A stretch of 64,000 nt of DNA from Bacteroidota bacterium. GTDB taxonomy: Bacteria; Bacteroidota; Bacteroidia; Bacteroidales; JAAUTT01. Of the stretch, positions 30,824-39,728 are shown piece by piece. Location of the stretch: positions 1 through 64,000 of the forward strand of contig JAIFLU010000093.1 in NCBI GenBank assembly GCA_020048915.1, given 5' to 3'. Position 1 is the first letter of the stretch. Each line of letters opens with the position of its first letter. The notes under the pieces were generated by a model. The model did not search any database and was not told the DNA's origin. It saw only the letters and a list, made by a program, of their open reading frames with translations. A program made the position numbers and the translations under genes.

Positions 30824-32563
30824 ATGAAAAATACTATAATAACAGCAATACTTATATTTTTTACGGTTGGAATACTATCTTCCTGTAAAGAAGATTATCT
30901 GGACATAAAAAACGACGCATTGATTACCAGCAGTTCGTTCCCAGCAAGGTTAAGCGATATCGAAAAAGAAATTGGGGCAACCTATGGTTTCAGAAGCGGA
31001 AGAATTTGGAATTTTCCTCAAGTAATGGCTTCCTATGGAATGGAGCATTTTATGTTTGATGGTAAGCCCGATAGATTTCCTTCAGCAATGACTAACGGGC
31101 TTAACTATATTGTAAACGAACCTGAATTATGGGGCGAAAATCTTTTTGTATTGTCATATGACAACATTAAAAGAGAGAACTCAGTGATTGGGGATATTCA
31201 AAAGTACAAACTAACTGCTCCTGAAAGCGAAAAGCAACTTCTTGATGTAATGCTAGGAGAAGCATATGTAAGCAGGGCTGTAGATTATTTTTACCTTACA
31301 GGTTTTTATAGTGAAGCTATTGGGGACAATAATACTGCAAAGGGTTTAATTCTAAGCGATAAGATTGCATCAAGCCGTGAGGAAACTTTTAAAGGTAGAG
31401 CTACCGTTAAGGAATCATATGATTTTATCATAAACGATTTGAAACAAGCGGTTACTTTAATGGGAGATCATGAGTGGGCCGACGGAATGAAAGGGAGATT
31501 TACAGGTATCGGAGCCAAAGCATTACTAGGTAAAATCTATGTATATTTAGAAAGATGGCCTGATGCTGTCAAAACTCTTGGCGAAGTTGTAAATGACCCA
31601 AAGGTTAAATTAGCTTCAACTGCCTCATTTAAAAATATGTGGGTTGATGGGGGTGTTGATGAATTTAATGGTGAATCGCTACTACAAGTTAACAATACCA
31701 ACACTGTGGAAGATTCGTGGTGGGGTGGAACCAACCAGGGAACAGAGAGAATGTATGGAACTGCTTATTGGAAAGATAATGCAGCTTCAGGAACAGGTAG
31801 TTGGAACATGGGTTTTTATCCGGATGCAAACATAAAACGTTTTGGTTACAATCAGGCACATTGGGGCACTCCAATGAATGCAGCATATATTGCCCAGGCA
31901 AATACTCAAAGATCCGCAAGCCCTGCCGCTCACGACCCTCGTTTATTTATGTATGCCTACCAGCCTTGGGTTGACGAGATTACAGCCAGTGATGGTAAAA
32001 ATTATCCTGTTTCCTATCCTGCAGAAGGTCTTACTTCCTGGTGGGCTCAATTCCACACTTTTTCACTTAAAAAGTTCACTTATACCAACTTCAAAGATGG
32101 TACTTATGGAAGCCAAACAAGGGTTAATATGCCAATCATTAGGGTAGCTGATGTTTATTTGCTGTATGCCGAAGCGTTGATTAAATCTGGCGGAAGTTCA
32201 GCAACTGCACTTGACTATATAAATAAAGTTCACAGAAGAGCATATGGATATAATCCGAATGCTGCTTCACCTGTTGATTATAATAGCCTAACTTCCCCAA
32301 CATTAGCTCCTTCTAACGATCAGGTTTGTTCAAACAATCCGCTTCGTTACGAAAGATGGGCAGAGCTTCAAGGCGAAAACTCCTGGTGGTTTGATATCAA
32401 GCGTTGGAAACTTGCACCTCAGGAAAGTGCTTATTATGGATATACAACAGCTTTAGGTACCTGGAATCCTATTGTTTGGGACGACCGTTTTTACTCATGG
32501 CCATTACCACAGAACGAAATTGCCACATCAAACGGGTTAGTTGAGCAAAATACAGGCTTCTAA
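30824..32563 (+). CDS. SusD/RagB-family surface glycan-binding lipoprotein
   Basis: Lipobox LSSCKEDYLD; LLGEAYVSRAVDYFYLTGFY; RVADVYLLYAEALIKSG; ERWAELQGENSWWFDIKRW. Confidence 0.95.
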   Translation: MKNTIITAILIFFTVGILSSCKEDYLDIKNDALITSSSFPARLSDIEKEIGATYGFRSGRIWNFPQVMASYGMEHFMFDGKPDRFPSAMTNGLNYIVNEPELWGENLFVLSYDNIKRENSVIGDIQKYKLTAPESEKQLLDVMLGEAYVSRAVDYFYLTGFYSEAIGDNNTAKGLILSDKIASSREETFKGRATVKESYDFIINDLKQAVTLMGDHEWADGMKGRFTGIGAKALLGKIYVYLERWPDAVKTLGEVVNDPKVKLASTASFKNMWVDGGVDEFNGESLLQVNNTNTVEDSWWGGTNQGTERMYGTAYWKDNAASGTGSWNMGFYPDANIKRFGYNQAHWGTPMNAAYIAQANTQRSASPAAHDPRLFMYAYQPWVDEITASDGKNYPVSYPAEGLTSWWAQFHTFSLKKFTYTNFKDGTYGSQTRVNMPIIRVADVYLLYAEALIKSGGSSATALDYINKVHRRAYGYNPNAASPVDYNSLTSPTLAPSNDQVCSNNPLRYERWAELQGENSWWFDIKRWKLAPQESAYYGYTTALGTWNPIVWDDRFYSWPLPQNEIATSNGLVEQNTGF

Positions 32564-32577
32564 TTGAAATTATGAAA

Positions 32578-32622
32578 AATATTAAGTAGGCTTGGTTGTT
32601 AATGCCAGGCTTACTTAATATT
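32578..32622 (+). terminator. Long hairpin terminator after susD
   Basis: aatattaagtaggcttgg-ttgttaatg-ccaggcttacttaatatt: 18-nt arms, near-perfect with G-U pairing. Confidence 0.75.
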
Positions 32623-32868
32623 ATTTCAGAGAAAAACCATATTAAACTGTTCTACTATTATTGAACCTTATTGCATAATCAAACGAATGAAAGTAATTAT
32701 ACAATTGCTAAGCTATCTCAAAACAACGAAATACGATATTTTAAAAATACATTTAATTAAAAATTTTTCAACTAATAAAAAGACACACCTTACTAGTCGA
32801 AAATATAATTGAATTTCTAATTTCATGAATATTTAATTAAATAATTTAAAGAACCCCCCAACCTTAAA

Positions 32869-34905
32869 ATGCTGAGGCAAGATAAAATAACCCCAATGAC
32901 AGAATTTGAATTAACAGCAAAGAATAGTAGTAATATGAAATTTAAAATTATTTCATTTCTGCTTCCTTTCTTATTGCTGGTTATTATTGAACTGCTATTA
33001 AGGCTTTTTAACTATGGTTACAACACCTCTGTAATAATAGAAGATAAGGAGTTTCCCGGGTATTGCTATTTAAACCCTGATTTATCAAAAAAATACTTTA
33101 CATCCGAACAATTAGCAACTTCAGGAAACAAGGATTATTTCCAAAAGAAAAAGGGTGATAACACTTTCAGGATATTTGTATTGGGAGAATCTACAGCTCT
33201 TGGTTTTCCATATAACCATAACGGTTCTATTTCCAGGATGCTAAAATACCAACTGGAAAGAAGCTACCCCAATATTAGCTTCGATGTTATTAACTGTTCT
33301 ATGGTTGGAGTTAATTCATATACTGTTTTAGACATTTCCAAAGGTCTTATAGACTTTCAACCAGATGCTGTTGTTATTCATATGGGGCATAATGAGTATT
33401 ACGGTGCCTTAGGAGTTGGTTCGACCAATAAATTAGGCCGTAATCGGAACATTGTTTATGCAACAATCTATTTGCGCCAGATGCGCATCTTCCAGGCATT
33501 GTTGAAATTCAGGGAATTTATAATCAAAAAGATAAGCCCTGCGGAGCCCGATAAATTCAAAAACAGAATGGAACGCATGGCAGATAAAAACGTGCTGTTT
33601 AATTCTGAATTGTACCAGGCAGGCATTAACCAATTTGAAGGCAATTTAGCAGAAATTCTTGAGCTATATAAGAAAAATAAGGTTCCTGTATTTATCAGTA
33701 GTATTATCAGCAACGAAAAAGATCAGATGCCTTTTGAGAGCCAGACTTTGAAATTGCACGAAAACGATGTGTGGTATAAATTATATGTTCAGGCACTCGA
33801 TCATTTAAAAAAGGCCGAAAAGGATAAAGCCTACGAATTGCTTACTAAAATTAATGAAATCGACAGTACGTATGCTACCGCTCAGTTTTTCGAAGGACAA
33901 CTAGCCTATGAGCAAAATAAGTTTGTTGAAGCAAAAAGGTGTTTTGTGAATGCTAAAGAACTCGATATTGTTCGATTCAGAGCACCCGAAAAGATTAACA
34001 AAACCATTGAACGCGAAGCAAAAAAGTACCAGAACTATTTTGTTGATGTTAAAAATGCTTTTGAAAAGCATTCCCCGCACGGAATAATAGGAAAGGAGCT
34101 TGTACTGGAGCATCTGCACCCCAATATTGATGGTTATTTTTTAATTGCCGAGAGTTTTTTTCAAGCCATTAACAAATCAAATCTCATTAAGTCCGGCTAT
34201 GAGGAGCAGCCTGTAGAAAAAATAAGAGCTCAATATCCTATCACATCGGTTGATAGCATTAGAGGCCTATATGAAGTATATATGCTAAAAGAAAGTTGGC
34301 CTTTTAATGAAAAAATTCCAGACTCCATATCGAGCAAAGGTTCCTATCCAGAACAAATAGCTGGTGGTTTATCAGTCAAACAACTTTTATGGAACCAGGC
34401 AATGGCAATGCTCGAAGAGTACTATATTAAAAATAACGATAAGGCTGGTCAGCTTAGGGTAAACGAAGCATTGGCACTGGAGTTTTGCTTTGATTCCCAA
34501 TTTCCACTTAAGGCAGGTAAACTGAGCGATGAAATTAATGATTATGAAAGGGCTGCCTTCTATTATAAAAAAGCATTTCTTTTAAGTCCTAACTTTGAAA
34601 ATGCTAAAAAAGCGTTTCTGGCATATTTGAAATTTGATAAACCTGAGAATTCCCTGATATTTATCGACTATGCTATTTCAAATAATGCAAGTAATTATGA
34701 TATGAATGCGTTTAAACAAGGTGTGCTAAAAATAATTGATCTTCAAAAAGCAATGTCTGCTAATCCTGACAATACAAAAATTTTTGAAGAAATCGCTTTA
34801 ACATATCAGGCATTGGGCAATGAGGTAGGGACAAAAAAATATCTTGCTTTGATTAAAAAAGAACCTTTCCTTAAGGATCCTCACTATTTATCACAGCCTA
34901 AATAG
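32869..34905 (+). CDS. SGNH/GDSL-like hydrolase with TM anchor and C-terminal TPR-like helices
   Basis: TM segment IISFLLPFLLLVIIELLLRLF; block I LGESTALGFP; HMGHNEYYG; EHLHPNIDGY; later TPR-like helices. Start may be internal (MKFKII). Confidence 0.75.
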   Translation: MLRQDKITPMTEFELTAKNSSNMKFKIISFLLPFLLLVIIELLLRLFNYGYNTSVIIEDKEFPGYCYLNPDLSKKYFTSEQLATSGNKDYFQKKKGDNTFRIFVLGESTALGFPYNHNGSISRMLKYQLERSYPNISFDVINCSMVGVNSYTVLDISKGLIDFQPDAVVIHMGHNEYYGALGVGSTNKLGRNRNIVYATIYLRQMRIFQALLKFREFIIKKISPAEPDKFKNRMERMADKNVLFNSELYQAGINQFEGNLAEILELYKKNKVPVFISSIISNEKDQMPFESQTLKLHENDVWYKLYVQALDHLKKAEKDKAYELLTKINEIDSTYATAQFFEGQLAYEQNKFVEAKRCFVNAKELDIVRFRAPEKINKTIEREAKKYQNYFVDVKNAFEKHSPHGIIGKELVLEHLHPNIDGYFLIAESFFQAINKSNLIKSGYEEQPVEKIRAQYPITSVDSIRGLYEVYMLKESWPFNEKIPDSISSKGSYPEQIAGGLSVKQLLWNQAMAMLEEYYIKNNDKAGQLRVNEALALEFCFDSQFPLKAGKLSDEINDYERAAFYYKKAFLLSPNFENAKKAFLAYLKFDKPENSLIFIDYAISNNASNYDMNAFKQGVLKIIDLQKAMSANPDNTKIFEEIALTYQALGNEVGTKKYLALIKKEPFLKDPHYLSQPK

Positions 34906-34913
34906 CTTACAAA

Positions 34914-35300
34914 ATGGATGGAATATTGAATATCACCAAAAAACAAATTTCGGAAACAGGAATTGTTTTTGCTATTATTTCAATTTTTTCCAATATTTTT
35001 TGGCATTTCAATCTTGGCTTATGGATTGGAATAGGTCTTCTTTTGGTCACCTTGTTAATGCCTGTTTTAATCTATCCATTAGCTTTTCTTTGGTTTGGGT
35101 TATCCCATATTCTGGGCTGGGTATCTACTCGTTTAATTCTTTGCGTTTTATTCTTTCTGTTTGTTACTCCTGTTGGTTTAATGAGGCGTTTGTTTAAGAA
35201 GGACTCCCTTCAATTACGAATGTTTAAAAAGGTTGGGGGTTCAGCTTTCAAAGAGCGCAATCATACGTATGGTATGTCCGATTTGAAATACCCGTTTTAA
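34914..35300 (+). CDS. SxtJ-family membrane protein
   Basis: 128 aa with several TM helices; GLSHILGWVSTRLILCVLFFLFVTPVGLMRRLFKKDSL is typical of SxtJ. Confidence 0.75.
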   Translation: MDGILNITKKQISETGIVFAIISIFSNIFWHFNLGLWIGIGLLLVTLLMPVLIYPLAFLWFGLSHILGWVSTRLILCVLFFLFVTPVGLMRRLFKKDSLQLRMFKKVGGSAFKERNHTYGMSDLKYPF

Positions 35301-35348
35301 AAATATATTTTTCACAAAGTCACTTGTAAGAACTTAAAAAACGTTACA

Positions 35349-35498
35349 ATGGAATTTCTCAAAGAGTTATGGTTATTTCTGAAAACCCGAAAAAAATACT
35401 GGTTGATGCCGCTTATTTTTATTTTACTTCTTCTCGGGGGACTTATTATATTAACAGGAGGGTCTGCCCTGGCGCCGTTTATTTATTCATTATTCTAA
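35349..35498 (+). CDS. DUF5989-family small membrane protein (49 aa, below the ORF-track cutoff)
   Basis: MEFLKELWLFLKTRKKYWLMPLIFILLLLGGLIILTGGSALAPFIYSLF*, located between SxtJ and the carbamoyltransferase. Confidence 0.8.
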   Translation: MEFLKELWLFLKTRKKYWLMPLIFILLLLGGLIILTGGSALAPFIYSLF

Positions 35499-35507
35499 TA
35501 ACTATAG

Positions 35508-37355
35508 GTGAAAGTGGTTCTGGGAATTTCAGCATTTTATCACGACAGTGCAGCAGCCTTGGTTGTTGATGGGAGAATTATTGCCGCCGCCCAGGAGGAG
35601 CGTTTTACCCGTAAAAAGCACGATGCTGCATTTCCCAGCAACGCCATAAACTATGTTTTGGAAGAAGCGGGTTTAAAACTAGACGAAGTTTCATCGGTCG
35701 TTTTTTACGAAAAACCATTCATCAAATTCGAAAGACTGCTCGAAACGTATCATGCATTTGCACCAAAAGGCTTGTCTAGCTTCATTACTGCAATTCCTGT
35801 CTGGATTAAAGAAAAGCTTTTTATGAAGAAACTCCTGAAAGATGAATTGAAGAATATTGGAAAACTGAATTGTCCCATCTGGTTTCCTGAACATCATCTT
35901 TCGCATGCTGCCAGCGCATTCTTTCCCTCGCCATTTGAAGAGGCTGCCATTCTTACTATCGATGGAGTAGGAGAATGGGCAACATCTACCATTGGTAAAG
36001 GGTATGGCAATCAGATTGAAGTACTAAAAGAGCTTCATTTTCCGCATTCAGTAGGATTATTATATTCTGCCTTTACCTATTATTCTGGTTTTAGGGTAAA
36101 TAGTGGGGAATACAAACTCATGGGATTGGCTCCCTATGGAATTGAAAAGTCAGCTCAAACCCTTGAATTCAGAGATAAAATTCTTCAAAACCTGGTCGAT
36201 ATCCGCGACGATGGCTCTATTTTGCTCAATATGGATTATTTTGAGTATGCCACCGGGTTGAAAATGACAAACAATAAAAAGTGGGAAGCTCTTTTTGGTA
36301 TCCCCCCCCGAAAGCCTGAAAGTGAAATTACGCAGGCATATATGAACCTTTCCCTTGCCATTCAGCAGGTAACCGAAGAAATTGTACTTAAAATGGCTAA
36401 CCATGCCCGGGAAATTACCGGATGCAAAAATTTGGTTTTAGCAGGAGGAGTTGCCTTAAATTGCGTTGCCAACGGAAAGCTGTTGAAAGAAGGTTCGTTT
36501 GAAAATATCTGGATTCAACCAGCCGCCGGCGATGCCGGTGGGGCTTTGGGGGCCGCCCTTGCAGGATGGTATATAGGCCTGGAAAAACCAAGAATTATTA
36601 TGCATCCCGATGCTATGGCTGGCTCTCTGCTTGGACCTGAATTTTCGGAGAAAGATGCTGCACGCATAATATCCCGATACAATGCAAAAGCCAGTTATTT
36701 TAACGATTTTAATGAGTTATGCCATCAATGTGCCAGGCTGTTGGCAGAAGGGAATGTAGTAGGCTGGTTTCAGGGTCGAATGGAATTTGGCCCCCGTGCA
36801 CTTGGAAACAGAAGCATTCTGGGTGATGCACGAAACCCTGAAATGCAGAAAAAACTTAACCTGAAAATTAAATATAGGGAGGGATTTCGTCCTTTTGCCC
36901 CAGCTGTGGCCGAAGAGTCATCTTCTTCTTTTTTCGACCTTCAAAAACCTTCGCCCTACATGCTGTTGGTTGCCCCCGTAAACCAATCACGTTGCTATGC
37001 CGAAAATATCACTGAAGCTGATAATACAATTTTAAAACGCTTGTATCATCTTCGTTCCGATATTCCTGCCGTTACACATATTGATTATTCCGCCCGCATT
37101 CAAACAGTAAATCCCGAAGCAAATAGTAAATTTCATACTCTAATTAAAGCATTTGGCGCACAAACGGGTTGCGATGTTCTGGTAAATACCAGCTTTAATG
37201 TCCGGGGCGAACCCATTGTTTGTTCCCCTGCTGACGCATATCGTTGCTTTATGGCTACCGAGATGGATGTTTTGGTAATTGGGAATTACCTGTTTCTGAA
37301 AGAAGATCAACCTGCTCAGGTAGGTATTTGTAAAGGAGCCAAGGCATTGGATTAA
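35508..37355 (+). CDS. Carbamoyltransferase (NodU/CmcH family), GTG start
   Basis: VLGISAFYHDSAAALVVDGRIIAAAQEERFTRKKHD; HHLSHAASAFFPSPFEEAAILTIDGVGEW; GWFQGRMEFGPRALGNRSILGD; NTSFNVRGEPIVCSPADA. Confidence 0.95.
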   Translation: MKVVLGISAFYHDSAAALVVDGRIIAAAQEERFTRKKHDAAFPSNAINYVLEEAGLKLDEVSSVVFYEKPFIKFERLLETYHAFAPKGLSSFITAIPVWIKEKLFMKKLLKDELKNIGKLNCPIWFPEHHLSHAASAFFPSPFEEAAILTIDGVGEWATSTIGKGYGNQIEVLKELHFPHSVGLLYSAFTYYSGFRVNSGEYKLMGLAPYGIEKSAQTLEFRDKILQNLVDIRDDGSILLNMDYFEYATGLKMTNNKKWEALFGIPPRKPESEITQAYMNLSLAIQQVTEEIVLKMANHAREITGCKNLVLAGGVALNCVANGKLLKEGSFENIWIQPAAGDAGGALGAALAGWYIGLEKPRIIMHPDAMAGSLLGPEFSEKDAARIISRYNAKASYFNDFNELCHQCARLLAEGNVVGWFQGRMEFGPRALGNRSILGDARNPEMQKKLNLKIKYREGFRPFAPAVAEESSSSFFDLQKPSPYMLLVAPVNQSRCYAENITEADNTILKRLYHLRSDIPAVTHIDYSARIQTVNPEANSKFHTLIKAFGAQTGCDVLVNTSFNVRGEPIVCSPADAYRCFMATEMDVLVIGNYLFLKEDQPAQVGICKGAKALD

Positions 37356-37475
37356 TAATTCGAAGGTTCAATAATTGTTTTTTAAGTAAGGAAGGTGTTT
37401 CCTATTTTCCACTATACCGCCTGTGCTTGTTTATTATCATTTTTCGACTAAATACTAAAATTCAACTATTTCTAT

Positions 37476-39716
37476 ATGAACGCAACTAATAACCATCGTA
37501 GAAATTTTTTAAAAACAATGGGCCTTGGTGTCGCAGCGTTTTCAGTTCCGTTAAAAGAGACGTCAGCAAGTGTATCTGAGACAAAGAATCTGTCAAAGTC
37601 GTTTTTGGAACCTCTATTCAATGGGTTCGAATTCGAACTGAAGTATATGGGCGACTATTTTTTAGGAATAGGAGCCATTACCGCAAACGGAATACCGCTC
37701 AGAAGCAGCAAACTGCCTATGTTTTCCCAGATAACAACTCCAGAATCGATCGAACTGGTAAACTTCAAATTGCTAAATAAAGCGGTTACTCCCAATAAAA
37801 TGGAATTAAACTTTTCAGTCCAAAAGCAGCTTGGAAACACCATGGAATGGATGCTCCACACAGTGCGTAACCGCCGCAATATGACCGACTGGACCAAAGG
37901 TCCCGAAGCAGCTCAAGGCACGACTGTTAGCCTGATCCTTAAACCGGTGGAAAGAAAACTCGGGAATACCGTTGCCAAAGGCTTCAGTTACCAATACGAG
38001 TTTAAAAGCAAGGATCTTTCCATCTATAAAATTACCGACCGTGCTACCTGGGAAATTGGAGGAGAAGCCACCGGTAACGAGCTCTGGATGCGCAATGGCG
38101 TAGTGGATTGCATCAAAGCATTTGCTCAACCTTCCGATTTTTATAGTACCGAGTGGTACCTACCCAATATTGCCAACCCCAATATTTTTCAGTTCCACCC
38201 TTTGCAAACCCAACTCCAGGGCTTTACATTCACATCGGCAAAAGAGGGAACGCTGATTACCTGGGCAACGGAGCTTTCGCATATCCGGTCGCTTTTCGAA
38301 AAATGGCGCGGGTACAATGAGATTGTGCATTTTCATGAACACTGCAACGACCTCGCCAGTGAATTCAAAACCTCGCCCATGGAAGTTCTTTGGGTTCCCG
38401 GAGAACTGGACCGTGTGGGCAGGGCAAACCTATACAGCCTTATACGCGAATTGGTGCACGAAGAACTGCACCGGCAGGCTGGTTTGAAACGCGAACGCAT
38501 CACCACTTATGGAATAATTGAAGAATGGATTGAGCCGGATTTTGACCGTTACCGCGAAAAAGGCCTTACAAAATTGATGGATGCCGGTGTTAAAAAAGTT
38601 TTTATTCCCAACCAGTGCCAAAACGACATGAATACCTGGGGGCTCTCGAACATGTGCTGCAATGTCGATTTTAAAATATCGGAAACTGTAGGAGAAGAAA
38701 AGCTGAAAAAATTCTGTCAGACCGCCAAAGCCGGGGGTGTAAAAGTTGAAATGTGGGGAAACACTGCACTTTCCAGTACTACCGAGCGTTTTATGCATCG
38801 CGATGGCCGTAAAAAAGGCATTGAGTTCTTGCCTTTCAAAGGTTCAATTCAGGAAGTAATCGCCAAGGCCGAATCGCCCTTTATCCGTAACGCTTCGAAC
38901 GCAATCGAGGGCGATCACTACACTCCCCGGTTCTGTGCATTAAACCTTCGCGACAAGGATATACGAGAATATTTGCTCAAACAGTGGAAGTATTTTCATG
39001 ACGAAATTGGCATCGAAGGTATTTTTCTCGATTCGTCGTTCAACATGTCGAGCGACAAATTTCACCATGCTCAGTTCGATGGAACCAAGGGGTGGGGAGG
39101 CGCAACCCTCGACCAGCAAGGGGTTACCGGAAAATACCGTCCGGAAAACGAGCCTCCAAAACTTATCCATACCCAGTACTTTGCGCACCTGAGCCTTATT
39201 GCCCAAATGCAGAAAGACGGTTACCATTATTGTGGCGAAGATATGGGCGTCTTTGGGATCAACCGCACGGGTCCTGACTTGGTCGAAAGAATACCCTCCC
39301 TACCTATGTGGGCCGATTGCTACTGCGATTTCAACGAAGAGGATGTCCGCAAAGCAGGATTCGATCCTATGGATATATTCTTCAAAGGATTGGCTTATAG
39401 TATGATGTGGAAGATTTACTGGAACATCCCTAAGGATAAGTTACAACTGGGTACCGAAAACCCTTTAGCCTATAAAATGATTAAAGTGTTCAATCTGGCA
39501 TCGGAATATATGAATAACCGAGAAATTTTACCTGGCGAGCAAGGGGTGATTTATAGAAAAGATAAAATAACTATCCTTTGGGCATTTGAAAATTTCGAGT
39601 CCAGGCTTTCAGGAATTAAAACAATAATAAATTTAGTAGATGAATTGCCTGTTAAGGCTGCAAAGGACAGCTTTAAGGCGGTTAAATTCAATGTATATAA
39701 AATTAGTCATGATTAA
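37476..39716 (+). CDS. Uncharacterised Tat-exported TIM-barrel protein, probable glycoside hydrolase (possibly clan GH-D/GH36-like)
   Basis: RRNFLKTMGLGVAAFSVP twin-arginine signal; IGIEGIFLDSSFNMS and YHYCGEDMGVFG barrel-strand-like acidic motifs. Confidence 0.5.
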   Translation: MNATNNHRRNFLKTMGLGVAAFSVPLKETSASVSETKNLSKSFLEPLFNGFEFELKYMGDYFLGIGAITANGIPLRSSKLPMFSQITTPESIELVNFKLLNKAVTPNKMELNFSVQKQLGNTMEWMLHTVRNRRNMTDWTKGPEAAQGTTVSLILKPVERKLGNTVAKGFSYQYEFKSKDLSIYKITDRATWEIGGEATGNELWMRNGVVDCIKAFAQPSDFYSTEWYLPNIANPNIFQFHPLQTQLQGFTFTSAKEGTLITWATELSHIRSLFEKWRGYNEIVHFHEHCNDLASEFKTSPMEVLWVPGELDRVGRANLYSLIRELVHEELHRQAGLKRERITTYGIIEEWIEPDFDRYREKGLTKLMDAGVKKVFIPNQCQNDMNTWGLSNMCCNVDFKISETVGEEKLKKFCQTAKAGGVKVEMWGNTALSSTTERFMHRDGRKKGIEFLPFKGSIQEVIAKAESPFIRNASNAIEGDHYTPRFCALNLRDKDIREYLLKQWKYFHDEIGIEGIFLDSSFNMSSDKFHHAQFDGTKGWGGATLDQQGVTGKYRPENEPPKLIHTQYFAHLSLIAQMQKDGYHYCGEDMGVFGINRTGPDLVERIPSLPMWADCYCDFNEEDVRKAGFDPMDIFFKGLAYSMMWKIYWNIPKDKLQLGTENPLAYKMIKVFNLASEYMNNREILPGEQGVIYRKDKITILWAFENFESRLSGIKTIINLVDELPVKAAKDSFKAVKFNVYKISHD

Positions 39717-39728
39717 CGATTTCAGTTT

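Noticed and set aside
36301-36310. Run of C residues (atccccccccgaaag) in the carbamoyltransferase as possible phase-variation tract
   Set aside because: Only eight C in an intact, conserved reading frame; too short and isolated to claim slippage control.
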